DNA of 5,719 nucleotides. It comes from an uncultured Thermomonas sp. Lineage in GTDB: Bacteria; Pseudomonadota; Gammaproteobacteria; Xanthomonadales; Xanthomonadaceae. Location: positions 1 to 5,719 of the forward strand of contig CAMLJA010000133.1 in assembly GCA_946480065.1 (NCBI GenBank). Reading direction: 5' to 3'. The position numbers and the translations under genes were made by a program. A model generated the notes under the pieces. The model saw only the letters and a program-made list of their open reading frames with translations, had not been told where the DNA came from and searched no databases. Below, piece by piece: positions 1-5,719 of this stretch. The first letter of the stretch is position 1; the number at the start of each line of letters is the position of its first letter.

Positions 1-756
1 GGCGAGGAAGGCCGCGTCGTCCAGCGCGGCCACCGCCCCGGCCTCGCCGCGCGGCACGCCGTGCACCAGCCCGTAATGGCCGTCGCCGCGCGGCAGCAGC
101 GCGGTCGGGCCGTGGCCGGTCAGGCGCTCGTAGGCGGTGCCGTCGGGCGCGCGCTGCGTACGCAGGCGCGCCACGAACAGGGTCTGCCCGTAATCGTGTT
201 CGTCGGTGCCGATGCCGAGCGCGTCGCGCACCGTGCTGCGGGCGCCGTCGGCGGCGACCAGCAGCTTCGCGCGCAGCACGCGTTCGCCCGCGGCATCGGC
301 GATCCGCACGTGGCGCAGACCGGCATCGCCCTCCTCCAGCCCCACAAAACGCGCAGGCCGGTAGCGGGTGAGGTGCCGGAGCTGCGCCAACCGCGCCTCC
401 AGCGCCTCGCCGAAGTCGCGCGCCACCACCACCCGCCCGAACACCTCGCGGCCGTACGCGGCGGCTTCCAGGCGGATGCGGCCAAAGTCGCCGCTGCGGC
501 TGACGTGGATGCGCCGGATCGGCCCGGTGGGCGCGCGCAGCAGCGGCAGCACGCCGAGCGCCTGCAACGCGTTCAGGGTGGCCTCGGCGAAGCTGAGGTT
601 GCGCTGGTCGAACACCGGCGGCAGGGCATCGGCGGGCGCGGCCTCGACCAGGCCGACGTCCAGGCCCTGGGCGTCGAGCGCGATGGCGAGGCTGGCGCCG
701 ACCAGCCCGCTGCCCACGACCAGGACATCGTGCGGGGCGTCGGCGTCTCGGGGCAT
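1..756 (-). CDS. ubiH: UbiH-type FAD-dependent ubiquinone-biosynthesis hydroxylase (partial, C-terminus outside window)
   Basis: Flavoprotein monooxygenase of the UbiH/UbiF/Coq6 family. UbiH hydroxylates an octaprenyl-phenol ring intermediate in aerobic ubiquinone synthesis, in the cytoplasm or at the inner membrane. Seen: 252 codons with no stop up to the window edge; the N-terminal Rossmann FAD fingerprint GSGLVG at residues 15-20 and its acidic partner E38; DQRNLS at 50-55; a second FAD motif (LLVAADGARS) with D170-G171; and DYGQT at 188-192, followed by a GHGPTALLPR stretch at 214-223 typical of UbiH. Family members are about 400 residues, so about 150 are missing. Start: ATG at 756 is chosen, but an in-frame ATG at 765 adds only three residues. 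Neither has a clear Shine-Dalgarno sequence. It is divergent from the DUF6580 gene. A paralogue such as UbiF or another UbiH/COQ6-family hydroxylase is possible, but the details favour UbiH. Confidence 0.9.
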   Translation of the reverse strand, partial: MPRDADAPHDVLVVGSGLVGASLAIALDAQGLDVGLVEAAPADALPPVFDQRNLSFAEATLNALQALGVLPLLRAPTGPIRRIHVSRSGDFGRIRLEAAAYGREVFGRVVVARDFGEALEARLAQLRHLTRYRPARFVGLEEGDAGLRHVRIADAAGERVLRAKLLVAADGARSTVRDALGIGTDEHDYGQTLFVARLRTQRAPDGTAYERLTGHGPTALLPRGDGHYGLVHGVPRGEAGAVAALDDAAFLA

Positions 757-807
757 CGGGGGCATTGCGCTATGCTACCGGCTCCGCTGCCGCACGCCGA
801 AACGCCC
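757..807. promoter_or_regulatory. Short divergent intergenic region, presumed back-to-back promoters
   Basis: These 51 bases separate the starts of the minus-strand ubiH and the plus-strand DUF6580 gene, so both transcripts probably begin in or near here. Seen: TATGCT at 771-776 is a 4/6 match to a plus-strand -10 box, and the overlapping TAGCAT on the minus strand (777-772) is also 4/6. No convincing -35 box is visible for either. If the minus-strand -10 is used, the ubiH message would be nearly leaderless, which would fit the missing ribosome binding site. The promoter assignment is inference. Confidence 0.3.
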
Positions 808-1377
808 ATGAACCGCCCCGCCTCCCTGTCCGCCTCCGGCCCGCTGACGCTGGCCGCGCTGATCCTGCTCGCCGCGTTCAGCCGGGTGCTGCCGCATCCG
901 CCGAACTTCTCGCCGATCGAGGCGGTGGCGCTGTTCGGCGGCGCCCATTTCGCCAGCCGCCGCTGGGCGCTGCTGGTGCCGCTGGCGGCGATGTTCGCCT
1001 CCGACCTGGCGCTGGGGATGCTGAACGGCGGGATCTACTGGGACTACTTCGCCAGCGCCGGCTACCTGCTGGTGTACGCGTGCATCGCGCTGTCCACCCT
1101 GCTGGGCTTCGGCCTTCGCGGCCGGGTCGACGGCGCCCGCGTGCTGGGCTATTCGCTGGCCGGCTCGGCGCTGTTCTTCGCGGTGACCAACTTCGGCGCC
1201 TGGCTGTCGGACCCGCTTTACCCGAAGACCGCGGCCGGCCTGGCCGCCGCGTACGTGGCCGGGATCCCGTTCTTCCAGTGGACCGTGCTGGGCACGCTCT
1301 GCTATGCCGCGCTGCTGTTCGGCGGGTTCGCGCTGCTGCGCAACCGCGTGCCGGCCCTGCGCGCGCGCACCGTCTGA
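808..1377 (+). CDS. DUF6580-type small integral membrane protein (putative transporter)
   Basis: A 189-residue hydrophobic protein of unknown function. Seen: about five to six membrane segments, roughly at residues 13-28, 37-48, 53-71, 84-103, 112-132 and 150-177, and an Arg-rich C-terminal tail. The segment FSRVLPHPPNFSPIEAVALF (24-43), then GGAHF, a SD pair at 65-66, TNFGAW at 127-132 and AGIPFF at 151-156 match what I remember of the DUF6580 family, annotated only as putative transport proteins resembling the substrate-binding subunits of ECF importers. Start: ATG 808 places the hydrophobic segment close to the N-terminus; an in-frame ATG at 772 would add 12 residues. No clear Shine-Dalgarno precedes it. 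It is the first gene of a tight cluster with the cobalamin adenosyltransferase nine bases downstream, which makes a B12-related role conceivable but unproven. Confidence 0.8.
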   Translation: MNRPASLSASGPLTLAALILLAAFSRVLPHPPNFSPIEAVALFGGAHFASRRWALLVPLAAMFASDLALGMLNGGIYWDYFASAGYLLVYACIALSTLLGFGLRGRVDGARVLGYSLAGSALFFAVTNFGAWLSDPLYPKTAAGLAAAYVAGIPFFQWTVLGTLCYAALLFGGFALLRNRVPALRARTV

Positions 1378-1386
1378 GGCCCGGCG

Positions 1387-1944
1387 ATGGGCAACCGCCT
1401 GTCGAAGATCTACACCCGCACCGGCGACGACGGCACCACCGGGCTGGGCGACGGCACCCGCGTCGCCAAGGATTCCGCGCGGGTCGCCGCCTACGGCACG
1501 GTCGACGAGGCCAATTCCTGCATCGGCCTGCTGCTGGCCTGCGCTGAGGTCCCGGGCGACGTGCGCGACCTGCTGACCCGGGTCCAGCACCAGCTGTTCG
1601 ACCTCGGCGGCGAGCTGTGCATCCCCGGCCACGCCGCCATCGCCGATGCCGACATCGACGCCCTGGAAGCCCGGCTCGACCACTACAACGACGACCTGCC
1701 GGCGCTGCGCGATTTCATCCTGCCCGGCGGCGGCGAGGCGGCGGCGCGCTGCCACGTGGCGCGCACGGTGGTCCGCCGCGCCGAGCGCGAGGCGGTGACG
1801 CTGGCCCGGCACGACGCGGTGCGCCCGCAGGCGATCCGCTACCTCAACCGGCTGTCCGACCTGCTGTTCGTGCTTGCGCGGGTGCTGGCGCGCGCCAGCA
1901 GGCAGGGCGAGGTGCTCTGGGACCACGACCGCCGCAAGGGCTGA
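1387..1944 (+). CDS. PduO-type cob(I)yrinic acid a,c-diamide / cob(I)alamin adenosyltransferase
   Basis: Transfers the 5'-deoxyadenosyl group of ATP to cob(I)alamin or a precursor corrinoid, forming coenzyme B12, in the cytoplasm, usually as a trimer. Seen: 185 residues, the normal length. The N-terminal ATP-binding motif is TRTGDDGTTGLGDG (10-23), followed by YGTVDEANS (36-44), QHQLFDLGGEL (67-77), FILPGG (110-115), RRAER (130-134) and YLNRLSDLLFVLAR (152-165). R130, R134 and N154 correspond, from memory, to Arg186, Arg190 and Asn214 of the human homologue MMAB. It is not the P-loop CobA/BtuR type. A GAGG Shine-Dalgarno (1376-1379) overlaps the preceding stop codon, suggesting translational coupling. 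The next gene begins three bases after its stop. No other B12 synthesis gene is in view, so salvage of imported corrinoid is as likely as de novo synthesis. Often annotated cobO, pduO or cobA2. Confidence 0.95.
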   Translation: MGNRLSKIYTRTGDDGTTGLGDGTRVAKDSARVAAYGTVDEANSCIGLLLACAEVPGDVRDLLTRVQHQLFDLGGELCIPGHAAIADADIDALEARLDHYNDDLPALRDFILPGGGEAAARCHVARTVVRRAEREAVTLARHDAVRPQAIRYLNRLSDLLFVLARVLARASRQGEVLWDHDRRKG

Positions 1945-1947
1945 GCG

Positions 1948-2877
1948 ATGCGCGCCGACGTCCTGCGCGTCTACACCCACCCGGCCTGCCTGCGGCACGA
2001 CACCGGCCCCGGGCACGCCGAGCGCCCGGAGCGCCTGACCGCGGTGGTGGAGGCGCTGGGCGCCAGCTTCGCCACCCTGGCCTGGCGCGACGCGCCGGCC
2101 GCCAGCCGCGGGCAGCTGCTGCGGGTGCACGACGCGCGGCTGCTGGACGAAGTCCTGGAAACGCATCCCGCGGCGCGCATCGCGCTGGACCCCGACACCG
2201 TGCTGTCGCCGCATTCGGCCGAGGCCGCGCTGCGCGCCGCCGGCGCCGCGGTGGCGGCGGTCGATGCCGTGCTGGGGGGTGAAGCGCTGCGGGCGTTCTG
2301 CGCGGTGCGGCCGCCGGGCCACCACGCCACCGCCGGCACCGCGATGGGCTTCTGCCTGTTCAACAACATCGCGGTGGCCGCGCGCCACGCGCTGGACGCG
2401 CGCGGGCTGGAACGGGTGGCGGTGGTCGACTTCGACGTCCACCACGGCAACGGTACCCAGGCCATCTTCGAACACGATCCCCGGGTGCTGTTCGCCAGCT
2501 CCCACCAGTGGCCGCTGTACCCCGGGACCGGGGCGCGCAACGAAACCGGCGCCGGCAACATCCTCAACGCCCCGCTGCCGCCGGACGTCGACGGCGCCGC
2601 CTTCCGCGCGGCCTGGCGGGAGCGCCTGCTGCCGGCGGTGGACGCGTTCCGGCCGCAGCTGCTGCTGGTGTCCGCCGGCTTCGACGCGCACGCGCGCGAC
2701 CCGCTGGCGCAGCTGCGCCTGCAGGCCGACGACTACGCGTGGATCACCGCGGAACTGGTCGCGCTGGCCGACCGCCACTGCGGCGGGCGGATCGTCTCCA
2801 GCCTGGAGGGCGGCTACGACCTGGTGGCGCTCGCCGAATCCAGCGTGGCGCACCTGCGGGCGCTAGGCGCCGCCTGA
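1948..2877 (+). CDS. Histone-deacetylase-family zinc amidohydrolase (class II-like)
   Basis: Zinc-dependent deacetylase of the arginase/deacetylase fold. Bacterial members act on acetylated lysines, polyamines or other small amides; the substrate here cannot be read from sequence. Seen: 309 residues, full length. The N-terminal GHAERPERL (22-30) is followed by RPPGHHA with the catalytic His pair H125-H126, GFCLFNNIAVA (134-144), and DFDVHHGNGTQ with zinc ligands D163 and H165. SAGFDAH supplies the third ligand D246, and LEGGYDL carries the transition-state Tyr Y290. All catalytic residues are present, so it should be active. The EGGY form and SAGFDAH resemble class II/HDAH-like bacterial enzymes rather than AcuC. 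There is no signal peptide, so it is cytoplasmic. Its AAGGG ribosome binding site (1936-1940) lies within the end of the adenosyltransferase gene, pointing to coupled translation. Its 3' end overlaps msrB by 15 bases. Confidence 0.95.
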   Translation: MRADVLRVYTHPACLRHDTGPGHAERPERLTAVVEALGASFATLAWRDAPAASRGQLLRVHDARLLDEVLETHPAARIALDPDTVLSPHSAEAALRAAGAAVAAVDAVLGGEALRAFCAVRPPGHHATAGTAMGFCLFNNIAVAARHALDARGLERVAVVDFDVHHGNGTQAIFEHDPRVLFASSHQWPLYPGTGARNETGAGNILNAPLPPDVDGAAFRAAWRERLLPAVDAFRPQLLLVSAGFDAHARDPLAQLRLQADDYAWITAELVALADRHCGGRIVSSLEGGYDLVALAESSVAHLRALGAA

Positions 2878-3282
2878 CGGCTCCGGGTCCGGCACGAACG
2901 CCAGCGCCGCGGAATTGATGCAGTAGCGCAGGCCTTCCGGCGGTGGACCGTCGGGGAACACGTGGCCCAGGTGCGAGTCGCAGCGCGCGCAGCGCACCTC
3001 GACCCGGCGCATGCCGTGGCTGTCGTCGGCGTGGCGGGCCACCGCGCCGGGCACGACCGGACGCAGGTAGCTGGGCCAGCCGGTGCCGGAGTCGAACTTG
3101 TCGGCGGAGGCGAACAGCGGGGCGCCGCAGGCCGCGCAGGCGTAGGTGCCCGCCGCATGGTGGTCCCAGTACTTGCCGGTGAACGGCGGCTCGGTGGCCG
3201 AGCAGCGGCAGACCGCGTACTGCTGCGGGTCCAGGCGCTGGCGCCATTCGTCATCGGTCAGCGGGAGGCGATCCTCGGCCAT
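2863..3282 (-). CDS. msrB: Peptide methionine-(R)-S-oxide reductase MsrB
   Basis: Reduces the R epimer of methionine sulfoxide in oxidised proteins, normally recycled by thioredoxin. Seen: 139 residues, the usual stand-alone MsrB size. TEPPFTGKYWDH (30-41) is followed by the structural zinc site CAAC (49-52) plus CARC (98-101), then KFDSGTGWPSY (62-72), SHGM (88-91), HLGHVFPDGP (104-113) and the catalytic Cys C121 in RYCINSAAL. Oddity: residue 67 is Thr where many MsrBs, including the KYDSGCGWPSF type, have the resolving Cys; C25 and C27 lie just before the conserved TEPPF. Start: ATG 3282 is preceded by AGGAG five bases upstream; an upstream in-frame ATG at 3312 has no such support. No signal peptide, so it is cytoplasmic. 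It ends TAG, convergent with and overlapping the deacetylase gene, and is divergent from lptD. Confidence 0.96.
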   Translation of the reverse strand: MAEDRLPLTDDEWRQRLDPQQYAVCRCSATEPPFTGKYWDHHAAGTYACAACGAPLFASADKFDSGTGWPSYLRPVVPGAVARHADDSHGMRRVEVRCARCDSHLGHVFPDGPPPEGLRYCINSAALAFVPDPEPSGGA

Positions 3283-3287
3283 GCGAA

Positions 3288-3292
3288 CTCCT
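3288..3292 (-). promoter_or_regulatory. Shine-Dalgarno site of msrB
   Basis: AGGAG on the minus strand, five bases before ATG 3282. It is the strongest ribosome binding site in the window and fixes the msrB start, against the in-frame ATG 30 bases further upstream. Confidence 0.8.
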
Positions 3293-3360
3293 GTGGCGCT
3301 TGGAACCCGCATCCTGCCAGCGGCGCCGGCAGGCGGCGTGAATGCGCGGGTTTGCCGCCC

Positions 3361-3376
3361 TGCCGGGCTTCCGGCA
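3361..3376. repeat. Short perfect hairpin in the lptD upstream region
   Basis: TGCCGG and CCGGCA form a six-base-pair stem with a GCTT tetraloop, ending 35 bases before the lptD GTG. There is no T-run after it on either strand, so it is not an obvious intrinsic terminator. The outer bases TTGCCG (3352-3357) and CGGCAA (3372-3377) offer a competing pairing, as does CCGGCA at 3326-3331. It could lie in the lptD 5' leader or be an operator; in DNA this GC-rich it could also be chance. Confidence 0.4.
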
Positions 3377-3411
3377 AGCTACCCGCCCATTCCGACGCCC
3401 CTGGACCCGCC

Positions 3412-5719
3412 GTGCGCCCAGCCCTGCTGCGCCTGTTGCCGTTGCCGCTGTGGATCGCCCTGTCGCTGCACGCGCGCGCGGCCGGCCAGGACAAGCCGCT
3501 GGACTGGGGGCTGTGCCCGGTCGGCGACGTGGTGAAGCCGTTCGCCGATGCGCAGGCCATGCCGGAGGGCCTGAAGATCGACCGGGCGACCCAGGCGACC
3601 GACATCGAGGGCGACAGCCTCTCCGGCACCGAGCAGAACCCGGTGTTCAACGGCAACGTGACCTTGCGCCGCGGCGACCAGTTCATGGGTGCCGACAGGC
3701 TGACCTACGACAAGGACAGCGAGCACTACGCCGCCGAAGGCAGCATCCGCTACCAGGGCGCCGGCCTGCGGATGGTCGCGCAGAGCGCCGAGGGCGACCA
3801 GGCACGCGACATACACACCATCCGCGACCTCGACTACCAGCTGCTGTCGCGCCGCGGCAACGGTGGCGCCGACCGCATCACCCTGGCGGGCGAGCATGGA
3901 GCCCTCTACGGCGCGACGTATTCCACCTGCCCCCCGGAGGCGCGCCATTGGGAGGTGCGCGCGCGGCGCATCGACATCGACACCGACAGCGGGATGGCGG
4001 TGGCGCGCGGCGCCACCCTCCGGGTCGGCAAGGTGCCGGTGATCTACCTGCCGTGGTTCATGTTCCCGACCGACGAGCGCCGGCGCACCGGCCTGCTGTT
4101 CCCCTCGCTGTCCAACTCCAGCCGCAACGGCTTCGACTACAAGCAGCCGTTCTACCTCAACCTGGCGCCCAACTACGACGCCACGATCTCCCCGCGCATC
4201 ATGACCGCGCGCGGCGTCCAGCTGGGCGCGCAGTTCCGCTACCTCGTCGAGGGCGGCAAGGGCACCGTCGAGGGCAGCTGGATGCCCAACGACGACCTGC
4301 GCGACCGCGACCGCGGGCTGTTCCGCTACGCCGCCTACCAGAACCTGGACCGGCATTGGCAGGCGCGCGCCAACCTCAACTGGATCAGCGACCCGCGCTA
4401 CTACGAGGACTTCAGCAGCAGCCTGGACGGCCTGTCGCTGTTCACCGCGCACAGCGAACTGGGCGTCTACGGCCGCGGCCAGGGCTGGGATGCCGGGATC
4501 ACCGCGGACCACTGGCAGCTGGCGGACTTCACCCTCACCGAGGCGGTGCTGCCCTACAACCGCATGCCGCGCGGCTTCCTGCACTGGGAGCAGCGCCACG
4601 GCCCGGCCCTAGTGGGCGTGGATGCCGAGGCCGTGCGGTTCCAGCACCCCAGCTTCGACGCCGGCTCGCGGCTGGACCTCAAGCCCTGGGTGAGCCTGCC
4701 GCTGGAAGGCGACAGCTGGTTCCTGCGGCCCACCGCCGCCTTCCGCCACACCAGCTACCGGCTGGACGACAACTTGGCCGAACGCCTTGGGGGTTCGCGC
4801 TCGCCGTCGCGCAACCAGCCGATCTTCAGCGTGGACGGCGGGGTCTACTTCGACCGCGACACCCGGGTGAAGGGCAAGGACTACCTGCAGACCATCGAGC
4901 CGAGGCTGTACTACCTGCGCGTGCCCTACGCCGACCAGTCCGACATGCCGCTGTTCGACACCCAGCCGCTGACCTTCAGCTGGGGCCAGCTGTTCCGCGA
5001 CAACCGCTATTCCGGCGCCGACCGCCAGGCCGACGCCAACCAGCTCACCCTGGCGGTGAGCACCCGCCTGATCCGCCAGTCCGACGGCCGCGAGCGCCTG
5101 TCCGCGAGCCTGGGCCAGATCCGCTACTTCGACGAGTCGCGGGTACGCCTGCCCGGCGAGCCGATCACCGAGAAGGGGCGCTCGGCCTGGATCGCCGACG
5201 CCAACTACGCGCCCACCGACCGCTGGACCTTCGGCGCCTCCTACCAGTGGGATCCAAAGTTCAACCGCACCGACCTGGCCAGCGTGCGCGCCCGCTATCT
5301 GCTGCCGGACGACGGCGTGTTCAACCTGGGCTACCGCTACCGCCGCGGGGTGCTGGAGCAGACCGACCTCTCGTTCCTGTACCCGGTCAACCCCAGCTGG
5401 AGCGTCGTGGGCCGCTACTATTACTCGCTGTACGACAACAAGGCGCTGGAAACCCTGGCCGGCGTGCAGTGGGACAGCTGTTGTGTCGCCGTTCGGCTGG
5501 TGGCGCGCAGGTACGTGCACAATCGCGCCGGCGAACTGAGCAATGCGCTCATGTTCGAGATCGAACTGAAGGGCCTGGGCTCGGCCGGCCAGGACACCCA
5601 GCGTGCCTTGCGGCGGGCCATCCTCGGCTACAATCGGGACGATCTGTACCTGGTGCCGCCGCAGACCGCCACGGGCCAGCCCACCCCGCCCGGCGTCGGC
5701 GCGAGGCCCTGGCCCCCGC
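3412..5719 (+). CDS. lptD: LPS-assembly protein LptD (right end cut by window)
   Basis: Outer-membrane component of the Lpt bridge; with lipoprotein LptE it inserts lipopolysaccharide into the outer leaflet. Seen: 769 codons, no stop before the edge. A basic, Leu-rich signal peptide with an ARA site suggests cleavage near residue 23. The periplasmic LptA-like jellyroll starts about DIEGD (64-68) and runs to about 185. The signature VPVIYLPWFMFP (208-219) with RRTGLLFPS leads into the large beta-barrel. The family-specific WDSCC (688-691) and RRAILGYNRDDLYLV (734-748) come near the end. Four cysteines, C35, C173, C690 and C691, match the spacing pattern of E. coli C31, C173, C724 and C725, whose non-consecutive disulfides are needed for function. 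The GTG start is chosen because it begins the signal peptide; a weak GGA (3403-3405) precedes it and no nearby in-frame ATG exists. The Pro/Gly-rich tail suggests only a short piece is missing. Confidence 0.96.
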   Translation, partial: MRPALLRLLPLPLWIALSLHARAAGQDKPLDWGLCPVGDVVKPFADAQAMPEGLKIDRATQATDIEGDSLSGTEQNPVFNGNVTLRRGDQFMGADRLTYDKDSEHYAAEGSIRYQGAGLRMVAQSAEGDQARDIHTIRDLDYQLLSRRGNGGADRITLAGEHGALYGATYSTCPPEARHWEVRARRIDIDTDSGMAVARGATLRVGKVPVIYLPWFMFPTDERRRTGLLFPSLSNSSRNGFDYKQPFYLNLAPNYDATISPRIMTARGVQLGAQFRYLVEGGKGTVEGSWMPNDDLRDRDRGLFRYAAYQNLDRHWQARANLNWISDPRYYEDFSSSLDGLSLFTAHSELGVYGRGQGWDAGITADHWQLADFTLTEAVLPYNRMPRGFLHWEQRHGPALVGVDAEAVRFQHPSFDAGSRLDLKPWVSLPLEGDSWFLRPTAAFRHTSYRLDDNLAERLGGSRSPSRNQPIFSVDGGVYFDRDTRVKGKDYLQTIEPRLYYLRVPYADQSDMPLFDTQPLTFSWGQLFRDNRYSGADRQADANQLTLAVSTRLIRQSDGRERLSASLGQIRYFDESRVRLPGEPITEKGRSAWIADANYAPTDRWTFGASYQWDPKFNRTDLASVRARYLLPDDGVFNLGYRYRRGVLEQTDLSFLYPVNPSWSVVGRYYYSLYDNKALETLAGVQWDSCCVAVRLVARRYVHNRAGELSNALMFEIELKGLGSAGQDTQRALRRAILGYNRDDLYLVPPQTATGQPTPPGVGARPWPP

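Larger units (their letters stand above)
3283..3411. promoter_or_regulatory. Divergent msrB/lptD intergenic region
   Basis: These 129 bases lie between the starts of minus-strand msrB and plus-strand lptD, so promoters for both are expected here or just beyond. Seen: the msrB Shine-Dalgarno, two small inverted repeats (CCTGCC 3313-3318 with GGCAGG 3328-3333, and a perfect hairpin at 3361-3376), and no strong sigma-70 boxes. TTGCCG at 3352-3357 is a weak 4/6 match to a -35 box for lptD, but no good -10 box follows at the right distance. Regulation of lptD by an envelope-stress sigma factor is known in E. coli; only a -35-like GGAAC (3302-3306) is seen here, without a matching -10. Confidence 0.4.

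Noticed and set aside
61..807. Possible plus-strand N-terminal extension of the DUF6580 gene back to 61
   Set aside because: The extension is antisense to ubiH and has shadow-type composition. The membrane protein is complete from ATG 808.
1378..1386. B12 riboswitch associated with the adenosyltransferase
   Set aside because: The gap is nine bases, and the spacer upstream of the operon (757-807) is far too short for a cobalamin riboswitch; no B12-box-like sequence is seen.
775..2853. A 692-codon open frame on the minus strand antisense to the three-gene cluster
   Set aside because: Its translation is Ala/Gly/Arg/Gln/His-rich, with no family resemblance. It is the usual antisense open frame produced by a G/C-biased third codon position, and the plus strand here carries three clearly recognisable proteins.
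3302..3330. Possible envelope-stress (sigma-E) promoter for lptD, from GGAAC at 3302-3306
   Set aside because: At the expected spacing of about 16 bases there is no TCTGA/TCnnA-like -10 element, and a five-base match alone is not enough.
3361..3376. Hairpin read as an intrinsic terminator
   Set aside because: No T-run follows on either strand, and it lies between divergent gene starts where no terminator is needed.
3379..4599. Long open frames on the minus strand inside lptD (also 4609-5520)
   Set aside because: They lie entirely opposite a well-conserved lptD, are of low complexity in Val/Ala/Gln/Arg, and have no recognisable motif.

Overview
The window is a compact, gene-dense piece of a very GC-rich chromosome (roughly 70% G+C, with G or C in most third codon positions). 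The LptD and UbiH sequences and the gene order look like those I recall from Xanthomonadaceae/Lysobacteraceae (Xanthomonas, Lysobacter, Luteimonas and relatives), so a gammaproteobacterium of that family is the best guess. There is no sign of mobile elements, CRISPR, RNA genes or recent transfer. No gene-free stretch exceeds about 130 bases.

Layout: (1) positions 1-756, minus strand: the N-terminal two thirds of a UbiH-type FAD monooxygenase of ubiquinone synthesis, cut by the window edge. (2) A short divergent spacer (757-807). (3) A tight three-gene plus-strand cluster (808-2877), with gaps of 9 and 3 bases: a small DUF6580-type multi-pass membrane protein, a PduO-type cob(I)alamin adenosyltransferase, and a zinc-dependent histone-deacetylase-like amidohydrolase. 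(4) Convergent with it, and overlapping its last 15 bases, a minus-strand msrB (methionine-R-sulfoxide reductase). (5) A 129-base divergent spacer (3283-3411) with small inverted repeats. (6) lptD, plus strand, starting at GTG 3412 and running off the right edge, probably lacking only a short C-terminal tail.

The genes are housekeeping or envelope genes: ubiquinone synthesis, B12 cofactor activation, protein repair, and LPS export to the outer membrane. I do not see a previously undescribed multi-gene system. The points most worth a second look are the uncharacterised membrane protein apparently translated together with a B12 adenosyltransferase, and the MsrB that has Thr where the usual resolving Cys sits but has an N-terminal Cys pair that could replace it.
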